From NCBI GenBank assembly GCA_964035575.1, contig OZ037913.1, forward strand, positions 496,001 to 560,000: a stretch of 64,000 bases of DNA. Reading direction: 5' to 3'. The DNA comes from Rhynchopus sp. YZ270_cl-10 (Eukaryota > Euglenozoa > Diplonemea > Diplonemida > Diplonemidae). Each line of letters opens with the position of its first letter. Position 1 is the stretch's first letter. Both the position numbers and the translations under genes were made by a program. A model generated the notes under the pieces. The model had not been told where the DNA came from. It made no database searches and was given only the letters and a program-made list of their open reading frames with translations. Below are positions 22,830 through 34,927 of this stretch, one piece after another.

Positions 22830-25077
22830 TATTTTGATAAATTGGGCAGGATTTCGCGTATCTTGAGGTCATATCTTCCCACGCGGAAAATACTGAAAAT
22901 TGGAGCAATGTAGGTTGCCTCGGTTGTGTTGCCATTAGTTGTGCAATCTCCACCATTTTTTTTTTTTTTGAAGTGTCATTTCCATCCCTTACAGATCTTC
23001 CCCTCTATTTGGAGCCATATCAAGGGGAGACCGAGACATGGCGTACCCCTTTTTTTGTTCGAGATGATGTGCCACCCATTGTGTGCCTGGTTTCATCTTA
23101 TTTATTCTCTTTTATTTTGTTGTCAAGATGACCATGAGGATGCTTAGGATCATCTTACGAAATGTTTTTTTTTTCTTTTTTTTTTTTTGATTACAGTTGC
23201 GCTCTAATGATGCGATTTTGTCTTCTTGAGAACAACAAAATGAAAACGAAGAAGATATTTTAGCGAAAAAAAAAAGTTTCGGGGAAACTATCTCCAATTA
23301 GAGGTTCAATTGAGAAAAAAAGAAAACATTTTTTTTTGAAGCATTTACGGAATTTAGCCAGACGCTGTACCGAATATTATTTATTCTCAGACAATTTAAA
23401 GCAATGGAAGTAAAGGGATTGCACAAAAAGGGTTAGCGACAACCCCCTTTTTTTTTAATGCAACAAAACGTTTTTTTTTCTTCTCTTCAGTGAATTGCGT
23501 GACGGGTTCCTTCGAAGCTTTCAGCGTTAAAAAAAAAAACGTTTTATTATTATCCCAGTCTCTTTCGCTGTGTTGCAGCGAAGAAAGCGGATTTTACTGA
23601 AGATCATATTCACAAGAAAAACAACTAATCTCATTTCACTGTACCGGGAACCTATCGGTTGTGTACCTCCTCTTTGTTTGAATCAGTGCATATGTCCACC
23701 GGTGTTCCCGGTGGGGCGGTTTGCACTTTCACATTCTCTTTGGTGCTCCGGGAGGGGGTCGATATTGACAGGTCGCTGACAGGTCGTTGACCGATTTCCG
23801 AAAGCACCACGCTTTGTTTTAAAATCTTCGTCTCCACGGCGAAGGAAGATCAGATTTCAATCCCAGCGCGTCCCGACACAAAACGATGGAAAAGATGGCA
23901 CACACAACGAGGCATATTCATTTCCAGTTTTCTTTCTTTTTTAAATGTGCTTTCTTTTTGTGCGTGTGAAACTTTAAACCAAAAAAATGTCTTTCGGTTG
24001 TGAGTATCCCCCGACCCGCCTTCCCCAGGCCTGTTCGTGAAGCGGTGTGCATGCATTCCCACCAGGCATTTTTTCAAGTATGTGTAGTTTCACGAAACGT
24101 CAGGTTGTGAAATACAACAGACTAGTTGTGTCCTCGCTACCCCGGGAATTCATCATCATTCCAGTTTCAAAACACCCCCATTCGGTTTTCTCTTTGCGAC
24201 ACAAATAGATGCGTTAATTCCCTGTTTCATTTTGTTTTTTTTTTCTCTTTGGGACGACAAAGACCATGGGAGTCCGAGTACAGAACATTGCGACGTGCCC
24301 TATTTTGAGGGCAAGGTAAATAGTTCGTGCTTGTATCCAACACAAAACAAAAAATGTCAAGATTGAACATTTTGTTGGAGATGAAAAATTTGATGTCCAT
24401 TACGAGATATTTTGTGTTATGAATCTTAGTGTTTTAATACCATTTCTTCCAAACGAAGGTGTTTATGGGTGAGTGTTCCTCACGATTGTAGGGTTTTCGA
24501 AGTGCAATAAAAAATCTTTTTTTTTTCTTTTTTAAAATGCTGCAGTCTGTTTATGTGAAATGAACGGACAAGTTTTGCATTCAAAAAGAGAAGAGGAATT
24601 GTTCCGCAAAGTTTTCACAACAACAAAAAATTACTTCACCGATTATTTTTGTTTTTTTTGTTTTTGTGTTGGTTTTTTGGTGTCTGCAGACACTAGACAC
24701 AATATCAAAAGATTATCAAAAAAAAAAAAAGCAACCAGATGACTCGTCTCCGTTTCACCCCGTGATGCCCGTGCATTCTTTCAAAGGATTTTCTTTATGT
24801 TTTTGTTGCTATTTTTGTCACACAAAGGGGATGAGACACACGATTTTCGTTTCTCAATATCAGTCTATACACTTCTTTCCGCTAAAAAAAAGGTTGCTGT
24901 AGAGCTCATTGCCGTCTTCTATTCTAATCCAACCAAATTTTCAAAACAAAATCAAAAAAAAAAAAAAAAAAAAAAAACACGCACAGAGGGAACAGGGACA
25001 AGAAACCTGACAGAAATGTTGGTACGGTTCCTTAGTACACTTGAACATAACATTTTTTTTTTTTTTGGCGGTGCAGC

Positions 25078-26252
25078 CAGGGGTGTCGCTAATTCGGGTC
25101 CAGGGTCCCGACTTTTTCAAAACCAAAAAAAAAATTTGCACCCCTAGTAAAATCTGTGTAGGAAAAAAAAAATTTGCACCTAATACAGGGTGGGTTTAAT
25201 GTGTTAACAACTTGTTCTTTTTTTAAGTGAGAGGCCACCGTGAACTCGGTTGTGTCAGAACGTTCCAAAAACGAGGTTTTTGGGGGTCAGGGAAAATCAC
25301 CAGGTGCCGCCCTCACCCCGCGAAGATTTATTTTTTTGGGTGGGATTTCCTTACCCTGCCTTACCCTTTTTTTTTGCAGACCAGGGTTTCCTTAGTAAAG
25401 GTACCATAGCGTGGTTTTGCGCACACATGTGACCCCACCGTGGAGAGCAATCGGCTCGCGCAATCAAAAGAACGCAGAGAAAAAGGAAAAGACAAAAAGA
25501 CAAAAGCTGGGTACCATGCGCCTGCGGCGCTACCGTTCTCAGTCAAGAACACCACAATTTCATCTGAAGCTGTGTTTTCAGACTTGAACATGACCCTTGT
25601 TTACGAGAATTGGCAGTCTCGAAAAGTGCACAGGAATAAAAAAATGGTCAAAACTTAAATACCGAAAACTCTTCCATTTTTCCAAAATGACCCCATCACT
25701 TTCTGCAATTGCACCGCATCGGACGATGCAATCAACAAAAACGCCTCCCCTTTTTTCGTGATCTGGGAACATGCTTGCAAGGGTTTCCTTGCTAAAACCA
25801 GAGAATCTCATACTTCATAGTAAGGGTACTTTAGCGTATTTTAGCGCACACATGTGACCCCACCGTGGAGAGCAATCGGCTCGCACAATCAAAAGAACGC
25901 AGAGAAAAGGGAAAAAGAAAAAGACAAAAGTTGGGTACCGTGCGCCTGCGGCGCTACCTACTGTTCTCAGTAATGTCAAAAACACCACAATTTCATCTGA
26001 ATTTGGGTTTTCAGACCTGAAAATGACCCATGTTTAAGAGTATGGGTTCATATTTTGTGAAAATTTAAGTCACTAAAAGTTTGTCCATTTTTCCGTATAT
26101 CCCCCACCACAGCCTGGGATTGGCTCGGAAATGCCACAAAACACTGTTTTTTCGCCCCCTGGTAATGGAAAAAAAATCCCCACGTAAAAAAAAAAATTTG
26201 CACCCCGATTTCAGATTTTTCAAAAATTTCCCCAAAATTAGCGACACCCCTG
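25078..26252. mobile_element. hAT-like non-autonomous transposon, 1175 bp
   Basis: Terminal inverted repeats CAGGGGTGTCGCTAATT (25078-25094) and its exact complement (26236-26252) are bounded by a perfect 8-bp duplication GGTGCAGC (25070-25077 and 26253-26260). CAG ends with an 8-bp duplication are the hAT hallmark. There is no transposase frame. Inside are two ~290-bp direct repeats (25394-25690 and 25819-26108), each with GCACACATGTGACCCCACCG and a GCGCCTGCGGCGCTACC segment. Part of copy 2 (26040-26108) matches, inverted, the element at 21971-22829 (22550-22640), so the two share building blocks. Confidence 0.92.
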
Positions 26253-28122
26253 GGTGCAGCTCATTTAGTGACAAAACCCCCAGATAATACTATTTTTCAG
26301 TTTTTATAGGGAAAAAAAATAGCAAAAAAAAATCAGCGTCTACAAAATGGTTGTCAAATGTAGGGTAGGGAATGCGAGAGGGATGGACAGGAGGCTTTGG
26401 TGGTTTATCGCACATACAATATGTCTTTGTAAGCATACGTACTAAAACCTGTGGTGCCGGTTGAGTACTCTCATGTATAACGAATTGAGACAGTCTGCAT
26501 CAATAGAGGTGTGTGCTTTATTTAAAAAAAAAAAAAAAATTGATTTATAGTGGTGTTCATCCTCGGGTGTCTACACTAATACAAGTTTTCAAAAAAAAAA
26601 AAAAATGCTCAAAAGATTTTTGTGTGCACGCAGACGCTTCGTCTATTTATGTATTCGAAACCCCTTTATCTTTCGATTATTTGCTCCGATCTATGATTTT
26701 TTTTCGCCATTTTTTTTTTTTCCCTCTTCAAGGTTTCCGCATCGGTTCACCTTGGCAGAAACCCTGCTTTTTTTCTTTTTTGTCACGTATCTGCATGCAA
26801 AAGGTGAAAAAGAAAGGGAGGGGGAGAAATGCAATCTGCACGCTGCCCTATACATTGGCATCAGATGTCACACACCGCTGTTGTTGTTGTTTTTTTTTTT
26901 TTTCTTCTTTTTCGGTTCTCTTCCGTTTCACATCACCATCCCCACCCTCCCAACACCCCCCTTCCCCCTTCCACTCTTATTCTGCAAGAAATAAAAAGCC
27001 CCTCAAAATTTGAAGAATTTGTTCAATCAAAACATTTTGTTTTAATAGGCCTTCACATCCTCCACCGACGAAATTGGGTGGGGGGGGAGGGGAGGGGGGA
27101 GGTATAGAGAACACTTGCAAATGAAAGTTTGCATGGCTTACTGAGGTCGGGGGGAGATGGGGGTGTGTGTGTGTGTATGTGTGCAAAAAATATATCTATG
27201 AAAAAATGGCGACACAACACAAATCAAAAAAAAATGATGACTCACAGCGACCAACAAAAAAAAAGGACTACCTCACCCCCTGTTTTTTTTTTTTGTAACA
27301 ACTGCCTTGCAAAGGTTGTAGGGGAGGAAATGAAAACGTATCTGAATGTGCCGAATTTTTGGTGAGAGCGACACAACACGACACAAATTATTCACAGAAA
27401 ATTTTTTGATTTTGTCCCTACACACTCCACAAAAATCCGATGCGATCAACGAAAAATTCTTTTTCTGATTTCGTTTCTTTCTTTATCAGACTAGCTAAAA
27501 ATCAGATATCAGTTTTTATTTTTTTTATCAACACCCCACCACCTCCCAGCCATGCCACACTCCTAGTGACGCTTCAACAGGAATTAGGGAATTAGTCGCT
27601 GTCTCAGCAAAGAAGCGCACCTACCTCTCAACTTACAAAAGTACTACAATGAAATACAATACAAAACAAACAAACTTTCAAACCCCACCACCTCCCAGCC
27701 ATGTACGGCATTCTGGGGGAAATTCAGGGGAAATTCATTCAGGGGAAAATAGGGCCCGTATCCACAAAATTTTCTTCATTTTTTCCCCCTCAGGAGTTTC
27801 ATTTACACAAAACATAAACAATGAGGTGATCTCGACCATACCATACATAAGGCGATATCGATTCAGTCCATCGTCGAACACACATCTGATTGAGCCATTA
27901 TTCGAGAAGCGAAATCCGCAAAGTTACCTGGGGAAGCAAAATCGGGAGTATAGTGGAGCGCACTCTAGGGTGGCTACACTAGTACAACCAAGTTTTCAAA
28001 AATCAAAATTTGCCGATTTTTTTTTGATTATTTCCATTTTTTGCGTTGACAGATTGTTTGGGGTTTCAGCATTTTCTCTGAACGGTGAGGCGGTTGCGCT
28101 TTTTTTAACTTCTCTTTTTTTG

Positions 28123-28374
28123 ATGACACGAGAACGTGACTTGAAGGTGATGCACATGGAACCCTCGCCCATATGCAAGCTTCTCTGCCCGCCCTGCGCC
28201 GTTCAAAGCGTCGAAGGCTGCAGCACTGTCACCAAGGTGTGCTGGGGCACCTGCCTCTGTTGGCCTCTCAACGGCATCGTAGCCCTGCAATACACCACAC
28301 AGCCCGCTGTCCGGGTCGACACTGTCGGCAATGTGCAGTACGGATACATTTACCCACCACCCTCGCAGAGTTGA
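28123..28374 (+). CDS. Small Cys-rich protein, unknown
   Basis: A short GC-rich frame. The likely start is the ATG at 28150 (74 aa), or 28123 (83 aa); sequence further upstream in the same frame runs through a family-A repeat and is not protein-like. The core is CKLLCPPC...C...VCWGTCLCWPLNGI followed by a Gly/Tyr/Pro tail (QYGYIYPPPSQS). The cysteine clusters next to a hydrophobic patch resemble small Cys-rich membrane-associated proteins, but no family is identified. It ends 80 bp before the eEF1B-gamma-like gene on the same strand. It could also be the last exon of a longer gene. Confidence 0.5.
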   Translation: MTRERDLKVMHMEPSPICKLLCPPCAVQSVEGCSTVTKVCWGTCLCWPLNGIVALQYTTQPAVRVDTVGNVQYGYIYPPPSQS

Positions 28375-28454
28375 CAAAAAATAGGCCATTTTCCTCCCAC
28401 CCTTACTGCTTCGCTTCGATTATTCAAATATTCAAAACAGGAAAATAACACAAA

Positions 28455-29370
28455 ATGGATGCGCTTACGTTGTACACCTATCCGGATAGCGTGAGGTGTA
28501 TGAAGGTGCACCTTGCAGCGGCGTATGCGGGGTTGGAGCTGAAGGCGCCTGTGGATTTTGATTTTGGAGCAGAGTCTGGTCGGAGCAATAAGACGCCGTA
28601 CTTCGTGCGGAATGCGCATCCTCTTGGGAAGGTGCCGGTGCTGGAGACCCCGGAGGGGTGTATATTTGATAGCTTCGCAATCCTGCGTTACATCGCCAGG
28701 CGTGGTGCAGACAAAGGCCTCTACGGGAAGGGTGACTTCCAAGCCTCCCAGTGCGACCAGTGGTTAGAGTTCTCTGCGCAGGAGCTCACCCCCTTCGCAG
28801 TCCTCATCCTCGGACCCATCCACAACATGGCACCGCACAACGCACCTGCAGAGGAGGAGGCGGTTCGGCACATCAAGCAGTGTCTGGCGGTATGTTTTGG
28901 TTGTTGCAATCTAGTGGATCGTCTCTTTGAGTCTGCTTCGTTTTTGTGAAGAGTAAATGGAAAAGGGCCAGATCCCATAGGTGGTATTTGGGATACAGTA
29001 GCGAATGTGCACAATGTGATCTGTTCAAAAAAAAAACTACACATATTACTCAGGGAATGGACACATGGCTGGAGACCCGGACGTTCTTTGTGGGAGAGAG
29101 AATCAGTGTGGCGGACATTACGCTGGTGGCAACACTGCTTCCGCTGTATCAGGTATGTGGAGATTAGATTATGTTCAAAAAATGTTACATTTTTGACAGT
29201 ACTATTTTACGGAGGACTTCGTGCGGCCATATGTGAACCTCTCGAGGTGGTTCGACACCTGCATTCGGCAACCGAAATTTGAGGAGGTTCTGCGCCCTGG
29301 AAAGCTGTTGCAACCGCCGAAGAAGGCAGCTGTGGAGGGGAAGGGGGGGAAGGAAAAGAAGACAAAATAG
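28455..29370 (+). CDS. eEF1B-gamma-like GST-domain protein (3 exons), lacks eEF1G domain
   Basis: Exons are 28455-28889, 29054-29152 and 29200-29370 (all phase 0), giving 234 aa. The thioredoxin-like half starts TLYTYPDSVRCMKVHLAAAY and contains NKTPYFVRNAHPLGKVPVLE. The helical half contains WLETRTFFVGERISVADITLVATLLPLYQ and NLSRWFDTCIRQPKF. This pattern is diagnostic of elongation factor 1B-gamma, which scaffolds the eEF1A nucleotide-exchange complex. Usual eEF1B-gamma has ~400 residues with a C-terminal eEF1G domain; here the frame stops after a Lys-rich tail (GKGGKEKKTK) and nothing downstream encodes that domain. Either the lineage keeps a minimal form, or this is a short paralogue. Confidence 0.88.
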
Positions 29371-30185
29371 CTGTAGTTCTTGATCTATTTGAAATGGCCA
29401 TTTAAAAAAAAAAAAGAAAAGAAGAAAATAACGGTGAAAACGAGCCCAGCATTTACAAAAAAATCTTTGAAGAGGTTACAACAAAAGATAGAAATTACAG
29501 TTTGAAGTGTGTCTCTCTTGCTCTAGCATAGTATGGGATTGATCGACTTTAAATGTGTTTTTTTTGTCAATTTTTGTTTGCACTTTTTCAATGGAGGAAA
29601 AAAAAACAGTGGCTGTGTCGTAAGTAGTCTATATACAGCCGATCTGTGGACTTTAACCAGAAGGTGTAAAGTGATTTCCCGACAGGAGTTTTTTTTTTTT
29701 TTCAAAAGGTGACGTTCAGCCCATTATCGTCAAATTCGCAATTTTCTCAGATTTAGTTGATAAAAAAAAAAAATTTCCCCCCGGGAAAGGCAGGTCAAGT
29801 ACTGTTCAGGGTTGGTGGTTTCCATTCCTTTCTCCACTGCATAACTACTTTTTGCACGCGCTTGTATTCGTCAAACTTCGCGAACGCCACTCTGCGATTC
29901 TTTAGCCGTATGGGGGGGGGGAAAAAAAATGGCGCCGCAGGCGAAAAAAAATAGGGTACGGTGTAAAAATGCTGGTTTACACCACACAGTCACTCAACAA
30001 ACCCTTTTTGCGGAGCAAAAAAGGAAAATGGCGCCGCAGGCAAAAAAAAATAAGGGGTACGGTACGCAGCGAGCAGAAAAATTTTATGGTTCCATCATTC
30101 CAGTCATCTGGGGGTCGGGCGAGGGGTCCCCAAAAGTGCCCAAAAATCCCCTCTTTTTTTTTTTTTTTTCCCCTCCCAAAAAAAG
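29371..30185. other. Spacer with tandem GCGCCGCAGGC motif
   Basis: AT-rich. AAAATGGCGCCGCAGGC...AAAAAAAATA..GGGTACGG occurs twice (about 29928-29960 and 30027-30063). The same GC core appears inverted inside the hAT-like element, next to a GGTACC. No gene. Confidence 0.5.
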
Positions 30186-30193
30186 ATTTAGTT

Positions 30194-31770
30194 ATACATA
30201 GCGCTCCAATTAGACTCTAACTAGATAATTAGAGTCGGCAGTTCGAGTATAATTAGAGTCTTAAAACTCTAACTGAACTCTAATACTCTAACTGGACTCT
30301 AATTAGAGTCTAATTAGAGTCCTATAAGAGGGTCAATAAAGAGGGGCACATCAATCAATGCTATAGCCATCAACCCAGGGGGCATAGCTAGTGCAAGAAA
30401 TTCGAATTTGTAATCCAGAAAGTCTGTTCTCTGCTTGCAGAGAACCAGACACAAGAAAATATTGTTTGTTCCCCCAGAAAACCAGTGCACAATTCACACT
30501 CCTTGTGGATGGTCTTGTTGCCTTTGTAGCACAGGAATTTTGGCCCAGGGCATGCACTTGAAGCATGGCTATTTGGTGTATGGGGCAGGGTGTTGTTTTT
30601 GTTATGAATTCTCTTTGGTATAACATCTAAGTCAATCGCGGGTAGTTGTTCAGCGCGTTCAGGCTTGGATCTCTCCTGGGTTCATAAGTAGTATTTCTTC
30701 GGATGAAATGAACGTATGCTCGCTATAGATTTCCCGTCAACACAGCCGTTGATACTGGGATTATCCCTTCGACCCCTTAGTGGTAGTTAAATTCGATTGA
30801 CATTTACATTCCTACAGATGAAAGAACAAGACAACACTTCTGTACCCGCGCATCAAAATTGTAGAAAACTTTGCACCCGAAACACCTTCAATAATGCCCG
30901 CCAAAAGGCGCCCCTTGTTGCTGGGAGTTGGTTCTCATGTTTGATACCTGCACAGCGGGCATTCCTCTGAGTCCAACGCTGCTTGGCCTGTCTGCGCCGT
31001 TGCACCGAAGGTGCACATAGAGTTTTTGCATCGCATTCCCTAATGTGTGGGTCACTCACACTTGAGGGCATGTGCCACTGCGCGGGTTTGAGTACCTGGG
31101 TACCCATAGCTGAGAATAAGCCGGGTCCCGAGTCCCGGGTTGCGCCTACTGGTATCACACATGCCCCCCGGTATCACATATGATACTGATTTCCATGGAT
31201 ACACATGAAAAGGAGTTCCGTGCTATTCACAGAACTCGATAGGCGATTGAGCTTATCTAACAACAACCAAAACAAAAGAAAGTACAAAGAAGAGAATAAA
31301 AAATGCAGGAAAAATAGACAAAGAGAAAAACAAAGAGATTTTGACAAAGTGAACAATAAAACTGGGTACTAGGTACAGTAGGACTAGGACTAGGCCCCCA
31401 CCCTCCCGCGACCGGGTCCCCGACCCGCTTTCAGGCGGACCCACGGCGCCTTCACATATTGTGTCCTGATAACTCGGTTCCCCAAGTCTTATTTTCAGCT
31501 ATGTGGGTACCTGGGCACCTGGGTCCTACAGAGGAACCTTAGGGGGACCGGTTCCTTACGGCGTTTGCACCTACAAGAAGCCTGTTGTTTTACTCTAATT
31601 AGACTATAATTAGAGTGTAGTTAGAGTCTAATTATGATCTAACTGCACTCTAATTATAGTCTAATTGAAGAAAAGCGACTCTAATTATACTCTAACTGGA
31701 CTCTAACTGACTTGGCCCAAAATCCCAGACTCTAATTATACCCTAATACTCTAATTAGAGCGCTATGTAT
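30194..31770. mobile_element. DNA transposon, 1577 bp, 8-bp target duplication, CTCTAATTAGAG subterminal arrays
   Basis: Inverted ends ATACATAGCGCTCYAATTAGA (30194-30214 and 31750-31770) are flanked by a perfect 8-bp duplication ATTTAGTT (30186-30193 and 31771-31778). The ~130-bp left and ~190-bp right subterminal zones are packed with the palindromic motif ACTCTAATTAGAGT and half-sites. The 30340-31580 interior is GC-richer with only short frames on the minus strand (30351-30626 and 30853-31158, the latter Cys/Arg-rich), perhaps relics of a transposase. Superfamily not identified: 8 bp fits hAT, P or similar, but the end sequence is not hAT-like. Confidence 0.88.
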
Positions 31771-32218
31771 ATTTAGTTGATTTCAACTAAATGCGAACCA
31801 CACGATAATCCCCTGGTGACGTTATTACCATTAGTTGAGTACATATGCTACCTCTCTCTTGGTTAGGTGTTTGTCCATAAAACATAAAAACAACAAAAAA
31901 AACAAAATGTGCAGAATCTGCTGGATCTGTACTTTTAAGAATAACGATACGGTCTGCTAGCATATTCTAGCCTTTCAGGTGGTGTTTTGCGTACAATGAG
32001 CGAGGGCTTTTGACATTGACTCTTGTCGACACCCCAATGAAACTAAGCTAACAAAAGTTTACCAACGGCGATTTTTCTCGCAAAATAAAATATGACCAAC
32101 CCAAACCCCTACTTTGCCATCCCTAAGAGAGAGAGTTGAACTCACAATCCAGTCCCCTTTTCCTCAATACCCTACCCTATCCTGCTAGAACACACACCGG
32201 CTGTTACTTATAGAGAAA
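31771..32218. other. Short spacer
   Basis: After the transposon's right flank the sequence is AT-rich without recognisable elements up to the next ATG. Confidence 0.5.
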
Positions 32219-33548
32219 ATGTCCACCCTTCCACCACCACCGGCAACGCACCCTGCAGCCACCACTGGACATGTTCCCGCCGACTCCATTGGACCCCTTC
32301 CGGCGCATTTGAGCGATATTGGCAGCCCCCAGGTATGTGTTTTTTGCTGTACGGTGGTTGTGATGAAGCTTACTAAGCGAAGTTGACATCTTACAAAACT
32401 TCGTTGTTTGCTCAAAGAAGTTTGTATCGTTCAACCTGCGATGCAGTTATAAATTGCCAAGTGTTTGTTTCACACCCAACCCAACAGAGGCTGGGCTCGC
32501 CCGTCGGCTCCATGGGAGGCTCCCCCTACAGAGCAGGAAGCCCGGTTGTGACAACATCGTACGTCGGGTCCCCCAGAACAAACTACGTGCCCGCTGGCTC
32601 CCCTGGAGCGTCGTACACCGGGGCAACAGGACCGTCGTATGACCAGGAGGTGCAGAGCTACCTGGACCAGACCAGCCCTGCACGCATCAGGGAGCAGTCC
32701 CAGACTGTGCTGCCCTCTTCTGACTACATGGCAAAGGCTGAGCATGAGTCGCGCACAAACGAGAACTCGCCGGCAAGACAGCGTTCGTACCACGGTAGCC
32801 CACAGGGGAGCCCATCGGGCACTCACTACGTTGCACCCGTAACCACCAGCTACGTCCCCTCCGGCAGCCCACACGCTGCACCTGTGGCCTACGTCTCCTC
32901 CGGCAGCCCGCACGGCGGGCCTGTGACCAGCTACGTGCCCGCCGCTGGCTCCCCTGGAGCGTCGTACACTGGGGCAACAGGACCATCATATGACCAGGAG
33001 GTGCAGAGCTACCTGGACCAGACCAGCCCTGCACGCATCAGGGAGCAATCCCAGACTGTGCTGCCCTCTTCTGACTACATGGCGAAGGCCGAACATGAGT
33101 CGCGCACAAACGAGAACTCGCCGACAAGACAGCGTTCGTACCACGGTAGCCCACAGGGGAGCCCATCGGGCACTCACTACGTTGCACCCGTAACCACCAG
33201 CTACGTCCCCTCCGGCAGCCCCTCCTACCACAGCCACCCTGTGCAACCCACCTCCGTCGTGTACGCACCCACCGAGCACATCCCTCTTGTGGCAGGTAGC
33301 CCCGCCCCGTCCTACCACACCGCCACCAGCCCAGTGCCCGCAGCTCCGGCACAAGGGGAGACACACGGAGAATCACCCAGGAGGCTGAGAGCCTTTGGAC
33401 ACCCCCATGTGGACCCATGTATGTGACCGTCTATTTTTGTTTGTGTTCTCTGCAATACACCCTGCTCCAGGAGCACCCTATACCTCTCAAACACCTCACA
33501 GATGCCCCTGGAAACTCTCCGCAGCGTACCCACGCCTCGGCTTACTGA
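32219..33548 (+). CDS. Ser/Pro/Tyr-rich repeat protein (3 exons)
   Basis: Exons are 32219-32332, 32488-33418 and 33502-33548 (phases 0 and 1), giving 363 aa ending PGNSPQRTHASAY. Without the last splice the frame ends two codons after the donor. The protein is low complexity, with GSP, SYV and PSY motifs. A 351-bp (117-codon) unit is duplicated in tandem (32596-32946 and 32947 onward) at near identity. Each unit holds ASYTGATGPSYDQEVQSYLD followed by QTSPARIREQSQTVLPSSDY. Many SP sites suggest phosphorylation. No known domain; probably a disordered cytoskeletal or coat protein (inference). AATAAA overlaps the stop region (TGAAATAAACG). Confidence 0.8.
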
Positions 33549-34927
33549 AATAAACGTTTGAAAAGACCCCTCGAGTGAAAAAAAAAGGGGCGATTTTTTT
33601 GTTGTGGCCGTATGGCCACAAGTTGTATGTACCGACCCTACAGTTGATGGAGGGGGAAGAAAAAACTCCTCCCTAGTTCCCCACCGCTTTTATACATGTG
33701 CTCTGCCTTTCTTTGTTGTATTCGAGGTGGCATTGTTATTTGATGTTTTCTCCAGACCTGTTCTGTTTTCTTTCTTCCACTTTACCAAACAAAAAAAAAA
33801 AAACAAGGTTGTTGGATGGACGCCTAAAACAAAAATGGTTCCATCTAGCAATTCACAACACGGTGAAACATAAGACCTGTACTTTTTTTTCGTTATTTTT
33901 GCCAGTGTCCTGCGTCCGCCGAGGCACGGTGAGGCGTTTGCACTTTCAACTTTTTTTTTTCACGCCCCCTTAGTTCATTCCCCCCCTTCTACCCTTTGAA
34001 CAAGTTCTTCCCACCCCACGTTTCGAAAATTGGTTTGTTTTATTTTTTTTGGGAAAATATGCGTTTTTTTCAGTGGGGAGGGAGGGATGAGGGATGAAGG
34101 GCAACTTCAAACATATATGAGTGCCAAAAAAGGGGGTGGGGGAGAACAGTGATATTGATGGAACTCAACAGATTTTCAAAAAAGAAACTAAATAAATGTG
34201 GGAGGAGGACAGGGCAAGCCCCCTCTCCAACGCAGACAACGTTTTTATTTTTATTTTAGCCCCACATATATTTTTTTTTGAAAAAAGATGTTGCGTGTTT
34301 CGTCATTTGTTTCTCGTTTTCTTTTTTTTCTCTTTTTTTTAAAGGTTGGTAAGATGGTTCCAGCACTTGCGGCTTAGGTTCATTTCTTTATCAATCTTTA
34401 TTGGCGCAGAAACACAGCTGTTATTATCTAGTTAGCTCTTCTGGCTTCTGCTAATATTAGGCACACACCAGCAAACAAACCCCCCTATCACCGATACAAG
34501 ACGACTTGTTTTTTTTTTTTGTTTCCCCCAAAAAAACCCTCGTTTCCGTTATTGTATTACCCCCACCCCATGCCCCCCACCCCCCCTTCCCCAACGGAAT
34601 GCCTCCTCCGGATTCCCTTCCCGAGAGCCGTCTCCAACAAAAGGTCTACCGACACCCTTCCCCTCCCACCGTTGTTGTTTTTGTACCTTACGGCTGTATC
34701 TGTTTACAGTGTTATTGTACTTTCTCGATTTGAAAGTTTTCAGTATTATTGCGTGATTCGCCGAGTGGTTGTGAAGTGCTTCCTCCGTCCCACTCCGCCG
34801 GTACTCCCCTCACCCGGAGTTTTCCGCCCTTTGCGAGCACAACGGAGCTGCGTGTTTAGCACGTTTTAACTACTCCTTTTTTTGTACCTTTTGATATTAC
34901 CCCAACCCTTTTCTTCAGGCTATTAAA
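33549..34927. other. AT-rich spacer
   Basis: It contains a family-D repeat (33903-33955), a family-C repeat (34350-34385) and a GC-rich patch near 34790-34870 ending in a family-D-like tail. No gene recognised. Confidence 0.6.

Larger units (their letters stand above)
16715..28122. other. 11.4-kb gene-poor, repeat-rich region
   Basis: No protein-coding gene is supported; the open frames are poly-Phe/Lys products of T/A runs. Contents: family-A repeats (17068, 20846, 21396, 21494, 24899, 26550, 27953 and inverted 22065), family-C and -D repeats, a long hairpin (17727-17854), a GC-rich island (20040-20260), a long-TIR element (21971-22829), a family-B copy (22911-22956) and a hAT-like element (25078-26252). 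A ~21-bp direct repeat containing CCACCACCTCCCAGCCATG occurs near 27534 and 27684. Confidence 0.65.

Noticed and set aside
27649-28149. Long N-terminal extension of the small Cys-rich protein
   Set aside because: That part of the open frame translates repetitive DNA, including a family-A repeat, and is not protein-like.
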